Positions 1-6,549 of a stretch of 8,852 nt of DNA are shown one piece after another. A program made the position numbers and the translations under genes. The stretch lies in the NCBI GenBank assembly GCA_913046125.1, contig CAJWRL010000032.1:1-8852 (forward strand). Reading direction: 5' to 3'. A model generated the notes under the pieces. The model made no database searches, was not told where the DNA came from, and worked only from the letters and a program-made list of their open reading frames with translations. Within the stretch, counting starts at the first letter, position 1. Each line of letters opens with the position of its first letter. This stretch comes from an uncultured Gammaproteobacteria bacterium. GTDB lineage: Bacteria > Pseudomonadota > Gammaproteobacteria > GCA-002705445 > GCA-002716945.

Positions 1-2
1 TT

Positions 3-800
3 TTTTCAAAAAAATATCTTAAAATTGTATTTTATCGGCAGATGAAGATATCACGCCCCAAAAGAGATCTTTACCATAAATTTGTTTATAGTAATATTGA
101 TGTTTTTCTAGTTATAACTAAAAAACTATATTATGAAGCATGTGATTATTTACCAATTCATAAATCTAAAATTCATGTATTGGAGTATGGAATAAATATA
201 CCATCAAAAGATTCATTAGTAGATAAGGAAAAATTCTATTCCGATAACGATCTAGATAATTCTATATTTTTGATTGGTGTATTCTCAAGAATTGAAGAGC
301 AAAAGGGACAACATCTTGTCTTGAATGCGATTTCTCAGAGTGAGCATGAAATACAGTTATGTATTATTGGATACTCCATGGATAATTCATATAAACAGAG
401 ACTTCAAGAAGACGCATTACGTCTTAATATACAGGATCACGTTCATTTTATTGATTTTGTAGATTCCCCCATGTCATACATGCCTTGTTTTGATTTAATA
501 ATACTCCCTACTTACGAAGAGACATTTGGTTTAATTGTTGCAGAGGCTATGATGATGAAAGTTCCTGTGATAGGTAGCAATGCTGGCGGTGTACCTGAGA
601 TTATAAATCATCAAGAAAATGGACTACTCTTTGAATCAAAAAACTATACAGATCTTCAAAAAAGAATTGATTTTATAATAGAAAAAAAAGAATCTACTAA
701 ACAATTAGTAAATAAAGCCTCTCAGTTTGCGAATGAGCGATATGATTATGATAAACACTTTGTTAAATTTGAGGAACTGATAACGGATAGCGAAAAATGA
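3..800 (+). CDS. Glycosyltransferase family 4 (GT-B fold), 5'-truncated
   Basis: This is the C-terminal part of a GT4 glycosyltransferase, which would transfer a sugar from a nucleotide-sugar donor to a glycan or lipid acceptor at the cytoplasmic face of the inner membrane. The frame stays open to the left edge: codons from base 3 to the ATG at base 42 are all sense, so that ATG is internal and the N-terminal acceptor domain lies outside the window. Visible are the linker into the donor domain (ending HVLEYGINI), the first donor-domain strand (IGVFSRIEEQKGQHLVL), and the GT4 E-x7-E motif ETFGLIVAE at about 519-545, followed by a VPVIGSNAGGVPEII segment that contacts the donor nucleotide in this family. 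It overlaps the next glycosyltransferase by 4 bases (ATGA), so the two are probably coupled. The neighbour suggests LPS core or surface glycan assembly. The exact sugar and acceptor cannot be told. Confidence 0.88.
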   Translation, partial: FSKKYLKIVFYRQMKISRPKRDLYHKFVYSNIDVFLVITKKLYYEACDYLPIHKSKIHVLEYGINIPSKDSLVDKEKFYSDNDLDNSIFLIGVFSRIEEQKGQHLVLNAISQSEHEIQLCIIGYSMDNSYKQRLQEDALRLNIQDHVHFIDFVDSPMSYMPCFDLIILPTYEETFGLIVAEAMMMKVPVIGSNAGGVPEIINHQENGLLFESKNYTDLQKRIDFIIEKKESTKQLVNKASQFANERYDYDKHFVKFEELITDSEK

Positions 801-1543
801 CTAAAATAACAGGTACAATTATCACGTTGAATGCTGAGAAGTATATCCTTCGTGCTATTGAAAGCTTAAAAAATATTTCTGATGAAATAATCGTTCTTGA
901 CTCAAAAAGTACTGATTCAACTAGAGATATAGCAAAATCTGCTGGAGCAAAAGTCTATACTCAGGAATTTCTTGGCGATGGTCTTCAAAAAAAAGAGGCT
1001 TCTAATTTTGCATCCAATAGCTGGATCTTTAGTCTAGACGCGGACGAGTACCTTGATCAGGATTTGATTGATTTTATCAAAAAGACAGACTTGTCTAACA
1101 TCAGCTATGATAGCTTTGCATTTCGAAGGAAAAATTATTGTGCTGATGAATGGATAAAAGCTGCAGGCTTCTATCCAGATTATGTGACACGACTGTATGA
1201 CAAAAGTAGAGTTAACTATGATTCAAGAGCTGACCACGCTGCCGTAGTTAGTAAGAATACCCTAAAAACTAATTGCCATATTGTCCATACAACATATGAG
1301 TCAATGGCAGAATGGGTAGATAAAATGAACTTCAGAAGTTCAATGAGTGCTAGACAGCTTTATAGAGATGGTGTGATGCCATCAGATGTTCGCCCCATCA
1401 CAAGAGCATTATTTGCATTTTTTAAAAAACTCTTTATCAAAGGAGGTATATTGCAGGGAAAAAACGGATTTAAAGTCGCAGTGACTACAATGTTCAACAC
1501 CTATCTTAAATATACAAAACTGAATGATCTTCACAAAAAGTAA
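797..1543 (+). CDS. Glycosyltransferase family 2, WaaE/KdtX-like (LPS core type)
   Basis: A 248-residue GT-A fold family 2 glycosyltransferase, about the size of WaaE/KdtX LPS inner-core glucosyltransferases (around 250-260 residues). The N-terminus has the GT2 start (TGTIITLNAEKYILRAIESL, residues 5-24) and the nucleotide-binding strand with IIVLDSKSTDST (31-42). The metal-binding DXD motif is D81-A-D83 in SLDADEYL. The middle carries RRKNY and a YPDYVTRLYDKS segment typical of the WaaE-like subgroup, and the C-terminal part is basic and hydrophobic, fitting a membrane-associated enzyme. The ATG overlaps the stop of the upstream GT4 gene by 4 bases. The two most likely act on the same surface glycan. 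The LPS core role rests on family resemblance; the sugar transferred is unknown. The stop lies 1 base from the stop of the convergent gene. Confidence 0.85.
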   Translation: MTKITGTIITLNAEKYILRAIESLKNISDEIIVLDSKSTDSTRDIAKSAGAKVYTQEFLGDGLQKKEASNFASNSWIFSLDADEYLDQDLIDFIKKTDLSNISYDSFAFRRKNYCADEWIKAAGFYPDYVTRLYDKSRVNYDSRADHAAVVSKNTLKTNCHIVHTTYESMAEWVDKMNFRSSMSARQLYRDGVMPSDVRPITRALFAFFKKLFIKGGILQGKNGFKVAVTTMFNTYLKYTKLNDLHKK

Positions 1544-1544
1544 G

Positions 1545-2129
1545 TTACAAAAGTAGTAGATCCTTAGGAACATCAATATCCTTCAATACTCTTAATGTTT
1601 TGAAACTTAACTTTTCTCTAGAGCAAAGATTAAAAATATCCTGTTTTGAAATTTTGTTAAGTTTTAAATTTTTAAAGATATAGTGCGAATTATTCTTCGT
1701 ACCTACAAGATAGAATCCTCCATCATTAGAGGGGCCTATGACGACGTCACACGTATCTAGGTAATAAATACTATCTTCAATATCATGCTTTGAGAGCGAG
1801 GGTACATCAGACCCTACTAATATTCTTTTTTGGTATGATTCATCGGTATTATCTAATGCCGAAAATATTTTATCACTTAAGTAGCCTGATATTTGTCTTG
1901 TAGTATTAATATTAAATCTTTGTGATAACTTCTTTGAGAACATTCCTTGATTACTTGGATAAAGATGCAATAGCTTGTATACATCAATTTTATTCATTTC
2001 AGAACATAACATCGTCAACATCGTTTTTGATAAATAAACTCGTTCTTTATTAGACAAAAAATCTCTCAACCGTGTTTTGCATTCACATAAATCAGGATTC
2101 TTTGATAAGATATGGACGATTGATTTCAT
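1545..2129 (-). CDS. TIGR04282-family GT-A transferase (DUF2064, rSAM/selenodomain-associated transferase 1)
   Basis: A 194-residue protein of the DUF2064/TIGR04282 family, a GT-A-like nucleotidyl- or glycosyl-transferase group. Family marks are the basic loop KTRLRDFL (residues 18-25), the metal-binding VGSDVPSL (105-112; many members have Cys where this has Val109) and the strong signature IGPSNDGGFYLVG (131-143). The N-terminus is close to the usual start (IVHILSKNPD), so the ATG is right. It is the last gene of a three-gene - strand operon and overlaps the TIGR04283 gene by 4 bases (ATGA). In known genomes this family co-occurs with the ArsS-type radical SAM protein, and a role in arsenosugar tailoring has been inferred from that; its own reaction is not established here. 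An activated-sugar or polyol-phosphate precursor step is my speculation. Confidence 0.85.
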   Translation of the reverse strand: MKSIVHILSKNPDLCECKTRLRDFLSNKERVYLSKTMLTMLCSEMNKIDVYKLLHLYPSNQGMFSKKLSQRFNINTTRQISGYLSDKIFSALDNTDESYQKRILVGSDVPSLSKHDIEDSIYYLDTCDVVIGPSNDGGFYLVGTKNNSHYIFKNLKLNKISKQDIFNLCSREKLSFKTLRVLKDIDVPKDLLLL

Positions 2130-2797
2130 TTATACAATTTATTTAATTTATTTGTACAAACACCGAAATGATAAAGCATTCTCAAAATCCTCATCTGAAG
2201 AATAGTCTTAAAAAAACCATTCTTCTTCCATCTTCTTGGAGAGCTAATAGCATTTCCCTCTAATAAAATTGGTTTGCATATTTTTTTTAATCTGTATGTG
2301 ATTTCTACGTCTTCCATCAAATTAATATCAAGATAACCCTTGATGTCATCAAATAGATCTTTTTTAATAATTAGTACTTGATCTCCAGTAGAGTAAGAAA
2401 ATATCTTGCTTCTGAGGTTTATACAATAAGAAAGAAATTTATACCTTAATTGAGAATCATCCAGCCTTATTTTAAAAAATCCCCAAATGAAGTCATTATC
2501 AATACTCAGTATTTCCTCTAACCCTCTCAGATTTATGTATGTATCAGCATGTAGAAATATCAGGTAATCGCCACTAGCATGACTGGCACCTTTATTCAGC
2601 TGGCCTGATCTGGAGGGTGATTGATAATAAAACTTATCAGCAAGTAATTTCGCTACAGAAGTTGTGTTATCATCGCTTTTGCCATCAACAATAATAATTT
2701 CAGCATTTAATTTGTTTTTCACAGCGATAAAACTCTTCAGGTTAGTGTTGAGTGCTTGTTCCTCATTTAAAGTGGGTATAATAATAGAAAATTTCAT
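2126..2797 (-). CDS. TIGR04283-family glycosyltransferase 2 (rSAM/selenodomain-associated transferase 2)
   Basis: A 223-residue GT2 glycosyltransferase that matches the TIGR04283 pattern nearly end to end. It has IIIPTLNEE (residues 5-13), the nucleotide-binding IIVDGKSDDNT (35-45), a glycine-rich SRSGQLNKGA loop (62-71), and the metal-binding FLHADT with HAD at 83-85. These are followed by STGDQ (136-140), the acceptor or catalytic LMEDVE (160-165), and the family's C-terminal SPRRWKKNGFFKT and LRMLYHFGV blocks. Length is normal for the family and no key motif is missing. The ATG directly abuts the arsS-like stop codon (no spacer), and the end overlaps the TIGR04282 gene by 4 bases, so the three are surely one transcript. 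By context it probably acts on the product of the radical SAM enzyme, for example adding a sugar to an arsenosugar. That substrate is inference. Confidence 0.88.
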   Translation of the reverse strand: MKFSIIIPTLNEEQALNTNLKSFIAVKNKLNAEIIIVDGKSDDNTTSVAKLLADKFYYQSPSRSGQLNKGASHASGDYLIFLHADTYINLRGLEEILSIDNDFIWGFFKIRLDDSQLRYKFLSYCINLRSKIFSYSTGDQVLIIKKDLFDDIKGYLDINLMEDVEITYRLKKICKPILLEGNAISSPRRWKKNGFFKTILQMRILRMLYHFGVCTNKLNKLYK

Positions 2798-3751
2798 CTA
2801 TTGAATTAATGATCCAGAGCAACTACTTCCTGTTCCAGCAGTACAACCATAACAGTGGTCAGCTGTCGCAATCTTTTTTCCTTTGAGGCTTTTCATATTA
2901 ACTTCTGATATATGGGTTCTTTTACCAGAAAGAGGCATATCAAGCATCTGATTGAAGTCACAATCATAAACATAACCATTATAATCTATGCTGATAAGCT
3001 CTCTGCACATTACTTGTTTTAATGCTAAGCTAGAAAAAGAATTCTTGAGTAGACTCATGTAGTCATGGAATATTTTCTTACTGACTAATGTACTTCCAAA
3101 TCTACTAATTGGCATATTTGTAATTGTATAAAGTTTATTAAAAAATACCTTATATTTTTGGCTAAGAAAATTTTTATAGTCGACTTCAAGTTTACTCTGC
3201 TCCGGTGGTAATTCAGGGCCTTGTGGGTTATAGACTAAATTCAATATTAATTCCTCATCCTTTCCATATCCAAGTGAATTAAGTTTTTTCAACGCTTCGA
3301 TGCTTTGCTTGAAAACACCTTCTCCACGTTGGGAATTTACATTTTCTTCGATATAACAAGGTAGTGAAGCAATTATCTCAATTTTATGTTTTGCTAAAAA
3401 TTTTGGTAAATCTCTCATACCCTCACTTTCAAGGATTGTTAGATTGCACCTATCGATGATATGGATATTATTTTCTTTACAAGTCTGGACAATATATTTA
3501 AAGTGCTTATTCATTTCTGGTGCACCACCTGTTAAATCGATTATTCTGATATTATTGTCTAGAGAAAATTTTATCACTTCATTGATAGTTTTTAGATCCA
3601 TCATTTCTTTCCTATTAGGACCAGCATTAACGTGACAGTGGAGACATCTCTGATTACATTTATAACCAAGATTAACCTGTAATATATTAAGGTCATTTCT
3701 CTCTATATGAGGAAAGTCAGTGCGTTCTATGAGTGGATAAATTTTGTGCAT
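2798..3751 (-). CDS. arsS: Arsenosugar biosynthesis radical SAM protein, ArsS-like (TIGR04167)
   Basis: A radical SAM enzyme of the ArsS family, which joins the 5'-deoxyadenosyl group of SAM to methylated arsenic on the way to arsenosugars. Counting 317 residues from the ATG at 3751, the [4Fe-4S]-binding CxxxCxxC is C32-x3-C36-x2-C39 (CNQRCLHCHVNAGP), preceded by LQVNLGYK as is standard in the family. LTGGAPEMN is the SAM-binding GGxPE motif. The C-terminal DUF3641-type Cys-rich part has C249, C264 and the closing HCYGCTAGTGSSC (C300, C303, C311), probably binding a further cluster. A TTG start at 3772 would add 7 residues; I prefer the ATG because TDFPHIERNDL then sits at the usual distance. 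No in-frame TGA (selenocysteine) occurs. It is the first gene of the operon and is divergent from the TldD-like gene. Family call is firm; arsenic as the true substrate is not proven, as no arsM is in view. Confidence 0.88.
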   Translation of the reverse strand: MHKIYPLIERTDFPHIERNDLNILQVNLGYKCNQRCLHCHVNAGPNRKEMMDLKTINEVIKFSLDNNIRIIDLTGGAPEMNKHFKYIVQTCKENNIHIIDRCNLTILESEGMRDLPKFLAKHKIEIIASLPCYIEENVNSQRGEGVFKQSIEALKKLNSLGYGKDEELILNLVYNPQGPELPPEQSKLEVDYKNFLSQKYKVFFNKLYTITNMPISRFGSTLVSKKIFHDYMSLLKNSFSSLALKQVMCRELISIDYNGYVYDCDFNQMLDMPLSGKRTHISEVNMKSLKGKKIATADHCYGCTAGTGSSCSGSLIQ

Positions 3752-3773
3752 AATTACACTTAAATGATACAAT
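3744..3773 (+). promoter_or_regulatory. Possible sigma70-type promoter for the tldD-like operon
   Basis: A -10-like TACAAT at 3768-3773 lies 18 bases after a weak -35-like TTGTGC at 3744-3749, inside the 5' end of the divergent radical SAM gene. Transcription would begin near 3780, giving a very short leader before the ATG at 3791. A small inverted repeat, ATAC-aat-GTAT (3767-3777), covers the -10 and could bind a regulator of both operons. AT-rich DNA yields such matches by chance, so this is weak. Confidence 0.25.
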
Positions 3774-3790
3774 GTATTTCTTGTTAAATC

Positions 3791-5224
3791 ATGAAAAACG
3801 AATTTCTCAAACAGATAAGTACTTATTTTCCCAGTGTTGACTATTGTTCGTTTAGATTTGTGAACAAATACACAAATATTGTCTCTGTGACAAGAAATGT
3901 TCTTGAGCCTATAGAAATTTTAGAAGATGAGGGGGTAATGGCAACCATAATTCATAACGGAGGTTATGGATATGGTGCAAGTAGTGATCTCACACCTGAT
4001 GGGATTTTAAAAGCTATCGAGGAAGCAAAAAAGTGGGCAGAGTATTCATCGGGAAAATTAGTTCATGTGCCACACCCACCCTCTATGAGAATAGACGATG
4101 GTAAATACTTTACACACGAAAAGGATAGTTGGGCGAAGGAGTCTAACAAAGATAAAGTTGATTACCTCATGCAGATTAATAAATCGCTCAAATCAAAGCC
4201 TACAATTTCTAATTGGGGAGCTAGCTTTAGATATAATAAGATTGAAACACTTTTTACTGATACGAACGGTAGCGACATCAGACAAAACATATCATATATT
4301 TTGCCGCAACTGGTTGCATGTGCTGAGTATAAGAAACAAATACAAACGCGAACATTTGGTGGTCATGCCCATGCTAGACAGATTGGTTATAATTTTCTGA
4401 GAGACTCAGATCTAATAACAAAAGCAGAGCAAATCGCGAATGATGCCATAGAGTTATCAATGGCACCTAATTGTCCTGACTCTAAAATGGACGCATTAAT
4501 CGCACCTGATCAAATGATTCTTCAAATACATGAATCAATTGGGCACCCACTTGAGCTAGATAGAATTCTGGGAGATGAGAGAAACTATGCTGGATCTAGT
4601 TTTGTGAACTTAGATATGTTTGGAGAGTATAAATATGGATCTGACAAATTAAATATTTCATTTAATCCAAACCAAGAATCTGAGCTAGCGACATATAATT
4701 ATGACGATGATGGAACTGCTGCGACTAAAAAATATCTTATCAAAGACGGAATACTGGAGAGACCAATCGGAGGCTTTTATTCTTCTCAAAGAGTTAATCA
4801 AGATTATGTGGCATGCTCTCGTGCAACAAGTTGGAATAGACCTCCAATTGATAGGATGGGAAATATAAATCTTGAGCCAGGAGAGTCATCATTTTCTGAA
4901 ATGATAGCTTCTGTGGAAGATGGCATTTTTCTTGAAACGAATAATTCTTGGTCAATTGATGATTACAGAAATAAATTCCAATTTGGTTGCGAGAAAGGAA
5001 CAATTATTAAAAATGGTGAACTAAAATCTGTAACAAAAAATCCAAACTATCGAGGAATTACAAAAGAATTTTGGCATAACCTATCCATGGTAGGGGATGA
5101 AACATCTTTTTCTATTCTGGGTACAGCAAATTGTGGGAAGGGAGAGCCGAATCAAACTATTTTCGTCGGCCATGCTACACCACCATGTTTATTCAGAGAA
5201 ATAGATATTTTTGGTGGGGAGTGA
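3791..5224 (+). CDS. TldD-like metalloprotease subunit (TldD/PmbA family)
   Basis: A 477-residue cytoplasmic TldD/PmbA-family protein, close to the usual length of about 480. TldD forms a heterodimer with TldE that degrades or trims flexible peptides, such as microcin B17 leader and CcdA in E. coli; the zinc site is in TldD. The HExxxH motif is HESIGH at residues 247-252, and C448 in TANCGKGEP matches the C-terminal cysteine that completes zinc binding. GYGYGASSDLT (about 58-68) fits the N-terminal domain of the family. The motif context IHESIGHPLELDR differs from the E. coli TldD form (HEAVGHGLEGD), so this may be a second subfamily rather than the E. coli orthologue. No clear Shine-Dalgarno precedes the ATG. 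The stop overlaps the start of the partner by 1 base. The substrate is unknown; no peptide precursor is encoded nearby. Confidence 0.88.
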   Translation: MKNEFLKQISTYFPSVDYCSFRFVNKYTNIVSVTRNVLEPIEILEDEGVMATIIHNGGYGYGASSDLTPDGILKAIEEAKKWAEYSSGKLVHVPHPPSMRIDDGKYFTHEKDSWAKESNKDKVDYLMQINKSLKSKPTISNWGASFRYNKIETLFTDTNGSDIRQNISYILPQLVACAEYKKQIQTRTFGGHAHARQIGYNFLRDSDLITKAEQIANDAIELSMAPNCPDSKMDALIAPDQMILQIHESIGHPLELDRILGDERNYAGSSFVNLDMFGEYKYGSDKLNISFNPNQESELATYNYDDDGTAATKKYLIKDGILERPIGGFYSSQRVNQDYVACSRATSWNRPPIDRMGNINLEPGESSFSEMIASVEDGIFLETNNSWSIDDYRNKFQFGCEKGTIIKNGELKSVTKNPNYRGITKEFWHNLSMVGDETSFSILGTANCGKGEPNQTIFVGHATPPCLFREIDIFGGE

Positions 5225-6549
5225 TGAGAGATTATTTTGAAAATATAGCTCAGAAATTATTTAAACACATTCAAAAAGATGAATTTTTAATACTCAATTT
5301 TGATGCTGAGATCTCAAATTTTGTTAGATTGAATAAAGCAAAAATTAGACAACCTGGTAATGTTAAGCAAATATCAATGTCTCTTAGCCTATCGAATCGT
5401 GATAAGAGAAATTTGAAATCCTATGTCAGACTAAACGGTAGTTTCGATAAAGATCTATCAACTCTTATAAAAACACTTAATTATTTGAGAAGAGAACTCC
5501 CTGACCTACCAAAAGACCCTTACTTGTTGTTCTCAAAATCTGTTCAGTCGACTGAGGTTTCTGATGATAAAAAGTACATTAATGATGAAGAGAATTTAGA
5601 TTATATACTCCCAAGGATTGCGAGCTTAGATCTTGTAGGTATATATTCGTCAGGCTATATCTACACAGGGCTAGCTAATTCATTAGGTCAGTTTAATTGG
5701 CATAGTGATTACTCTTTCAGTTTTGATTATTCGATATATAATGAAAACAACAATGCAATAAAATTAAATTATTCTTCTAAAAAATGGAATAATGAGGAAT
5801 TTGAGACTAACCTTGACCAAGGAATCAAAAAACTCAAAATATTATCCCAATCACCTAGGACCATACCAAAAGGTGAATACACGGTATATTTAGAACCTTC
5901 AGCATTAAATGAAATAATTGACATGATGTCTTGGGGAGGATTTAGCTATAAAGCAAACAAAATTGGGACAAGCCCATTGCATTTATTGAGTAAAGGCGAA
6001 AAATCACTTCATGCTTCAGTATCAATTGATGAAAACATTAAAGGAGGGATTTCTGCTAACTTCAGTTCTGATGGTTTTATAAAGCCAGACGTAATAAATA
6101 TGATCAAAGACGGCGAGTTTACTGAATCTCTAACCTCTCCACGGTCATCTCTTGAATACTCGGTAGCTCATAATGCATCGAGTATTTCTGAGTATCCATA
6201 TTCTATTGATATGACAGCAGGTGCTATTGATGATGATACAATCTTAAGCACAATCAATAACGGACTCTATATAAGTAATCTCTGGTATCTTAATTTTTCT
6301 GATCGAAATAATGCAAGGATGACTGGGTTAACAAGGTTTGGGTGTTTTGTAGTAGAGAATGGTCAACTTACAGCCCCTATAAATACTATGCGCTTTGATG
6401 ACAGTGTATATAGTATGCTTGGTGAAAACCTAATAGGCCTCACATCAAACAGAGAATTATTGATTGACTCTGGAACATATGAAGAAAGATCAACATCAAG
6501 TGCAAGATTGCCTGGAGCAATAGTAGATAATTTTAAGATGACCTTATGA
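5224..6549 (+). CDS. TldE/PmbA-like partner subunit
   Basis: A 441-residue TldD/PmbA-family protein without an HExxxH motif, as expected for the TldE (PmbA) half of the heterodimer, which shapes the active-site tunnel while TldD carries zinc. Fold marks include the central PKGEYTVYLEPSALNEII segment, where TldD has its helix with the zinc motif, then DGFIKPDVINMIKDGEF and the C-terminal GLTRFGCFVVENGQ (compare the end of TldD-family barrels). I start it at the ATG at 5224, which gives a TGATG 1-base overlap with the TldD stop and has a purine-rich GGGGAG just upstream. An in-frame ATG 93 bases earlier would add 31 residues from another frame of tldD that look non-native. Translational coupling fits a 1:1 complex. 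It overlaps gltX by 4 bases. Confidence 0.85.
   Translation: MRDYFENIAQKLFKHIQKDEFLILNFDAEISNFVRLNKAKIRQPGNVKQISMSLSLSNRDKRNLKSYVRLNGSFDKDLSTLIKTLNYLRRELPDLPKDPYLLFSKSVQSTEVSDDKKYINDEENLDYILPRIASLDLVGIYSSGYIYTGLANSLGQFNWHSDYSFSFDYSIYNENNNAIKLNYSSKKWNNEEFETNLDQGIKKLKILSQSPRTIPKGEYTVYLEPSALNEIIDMMSWGGFSYKANKIGTSPLHLLSKGEKSLHASVSIDENIKGGISANFSSDGFIKPDVINMIKDGEFTESLTSPRSSLEYSVAHNASSISEYPYSIDMTAGAIDDDTILSTINNGLYISNLWYLNFSDRNNARMTGLTRFGCFVVENGQLTAPINTMRFDDSVYSMLGENLIGLTSNRELLIDSGTYEERSTSSARLPGAIVDNFKMTL

Noticed and set aside
3444..3635. Open frame on the + strand opposite the radical SAM gene.
   Set aside because: It is antisense to conserved coding sequence that includes the CxxxCxxC-proximal region, shows no family motif and is short; it is a shadow frame.
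2798..3751. Selenocysteine in the radical SAM protein, since some relatives are selenoproteins.
   Set aside because: There is no in-frame TGA; the C-terminal positions are ordinary cysteines encoded by TGC or TGT.
3752..3772. A TTG start for the radical SAM gene adding 7 residues.
   Set aside because: The ATG at 3751 gives the family's usual distance to the Fe-S motif. The extra residues look unconserved and no better ribosome binding site supports TTG. It is not fully excluded.
4098..4400. Second open frame inside the tldD-like gene.
   Set aside because: It overlaps clear TldD family sequence in a different frame and its translation shows no recognisable motif.
5131..5223. A 31-residue N-terminal extension of the TldE-like protein from an earlier in-frame ATG.
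   Set aside because: It lies entirely over the conserved 3' end of the tldD-like gene in another frame, is rich in Trp, Arg and Tyr unlike the family's N-terminus, and the ATG at 5224 gives a classic 1-base overlap with a purine-rich stretch upstream.
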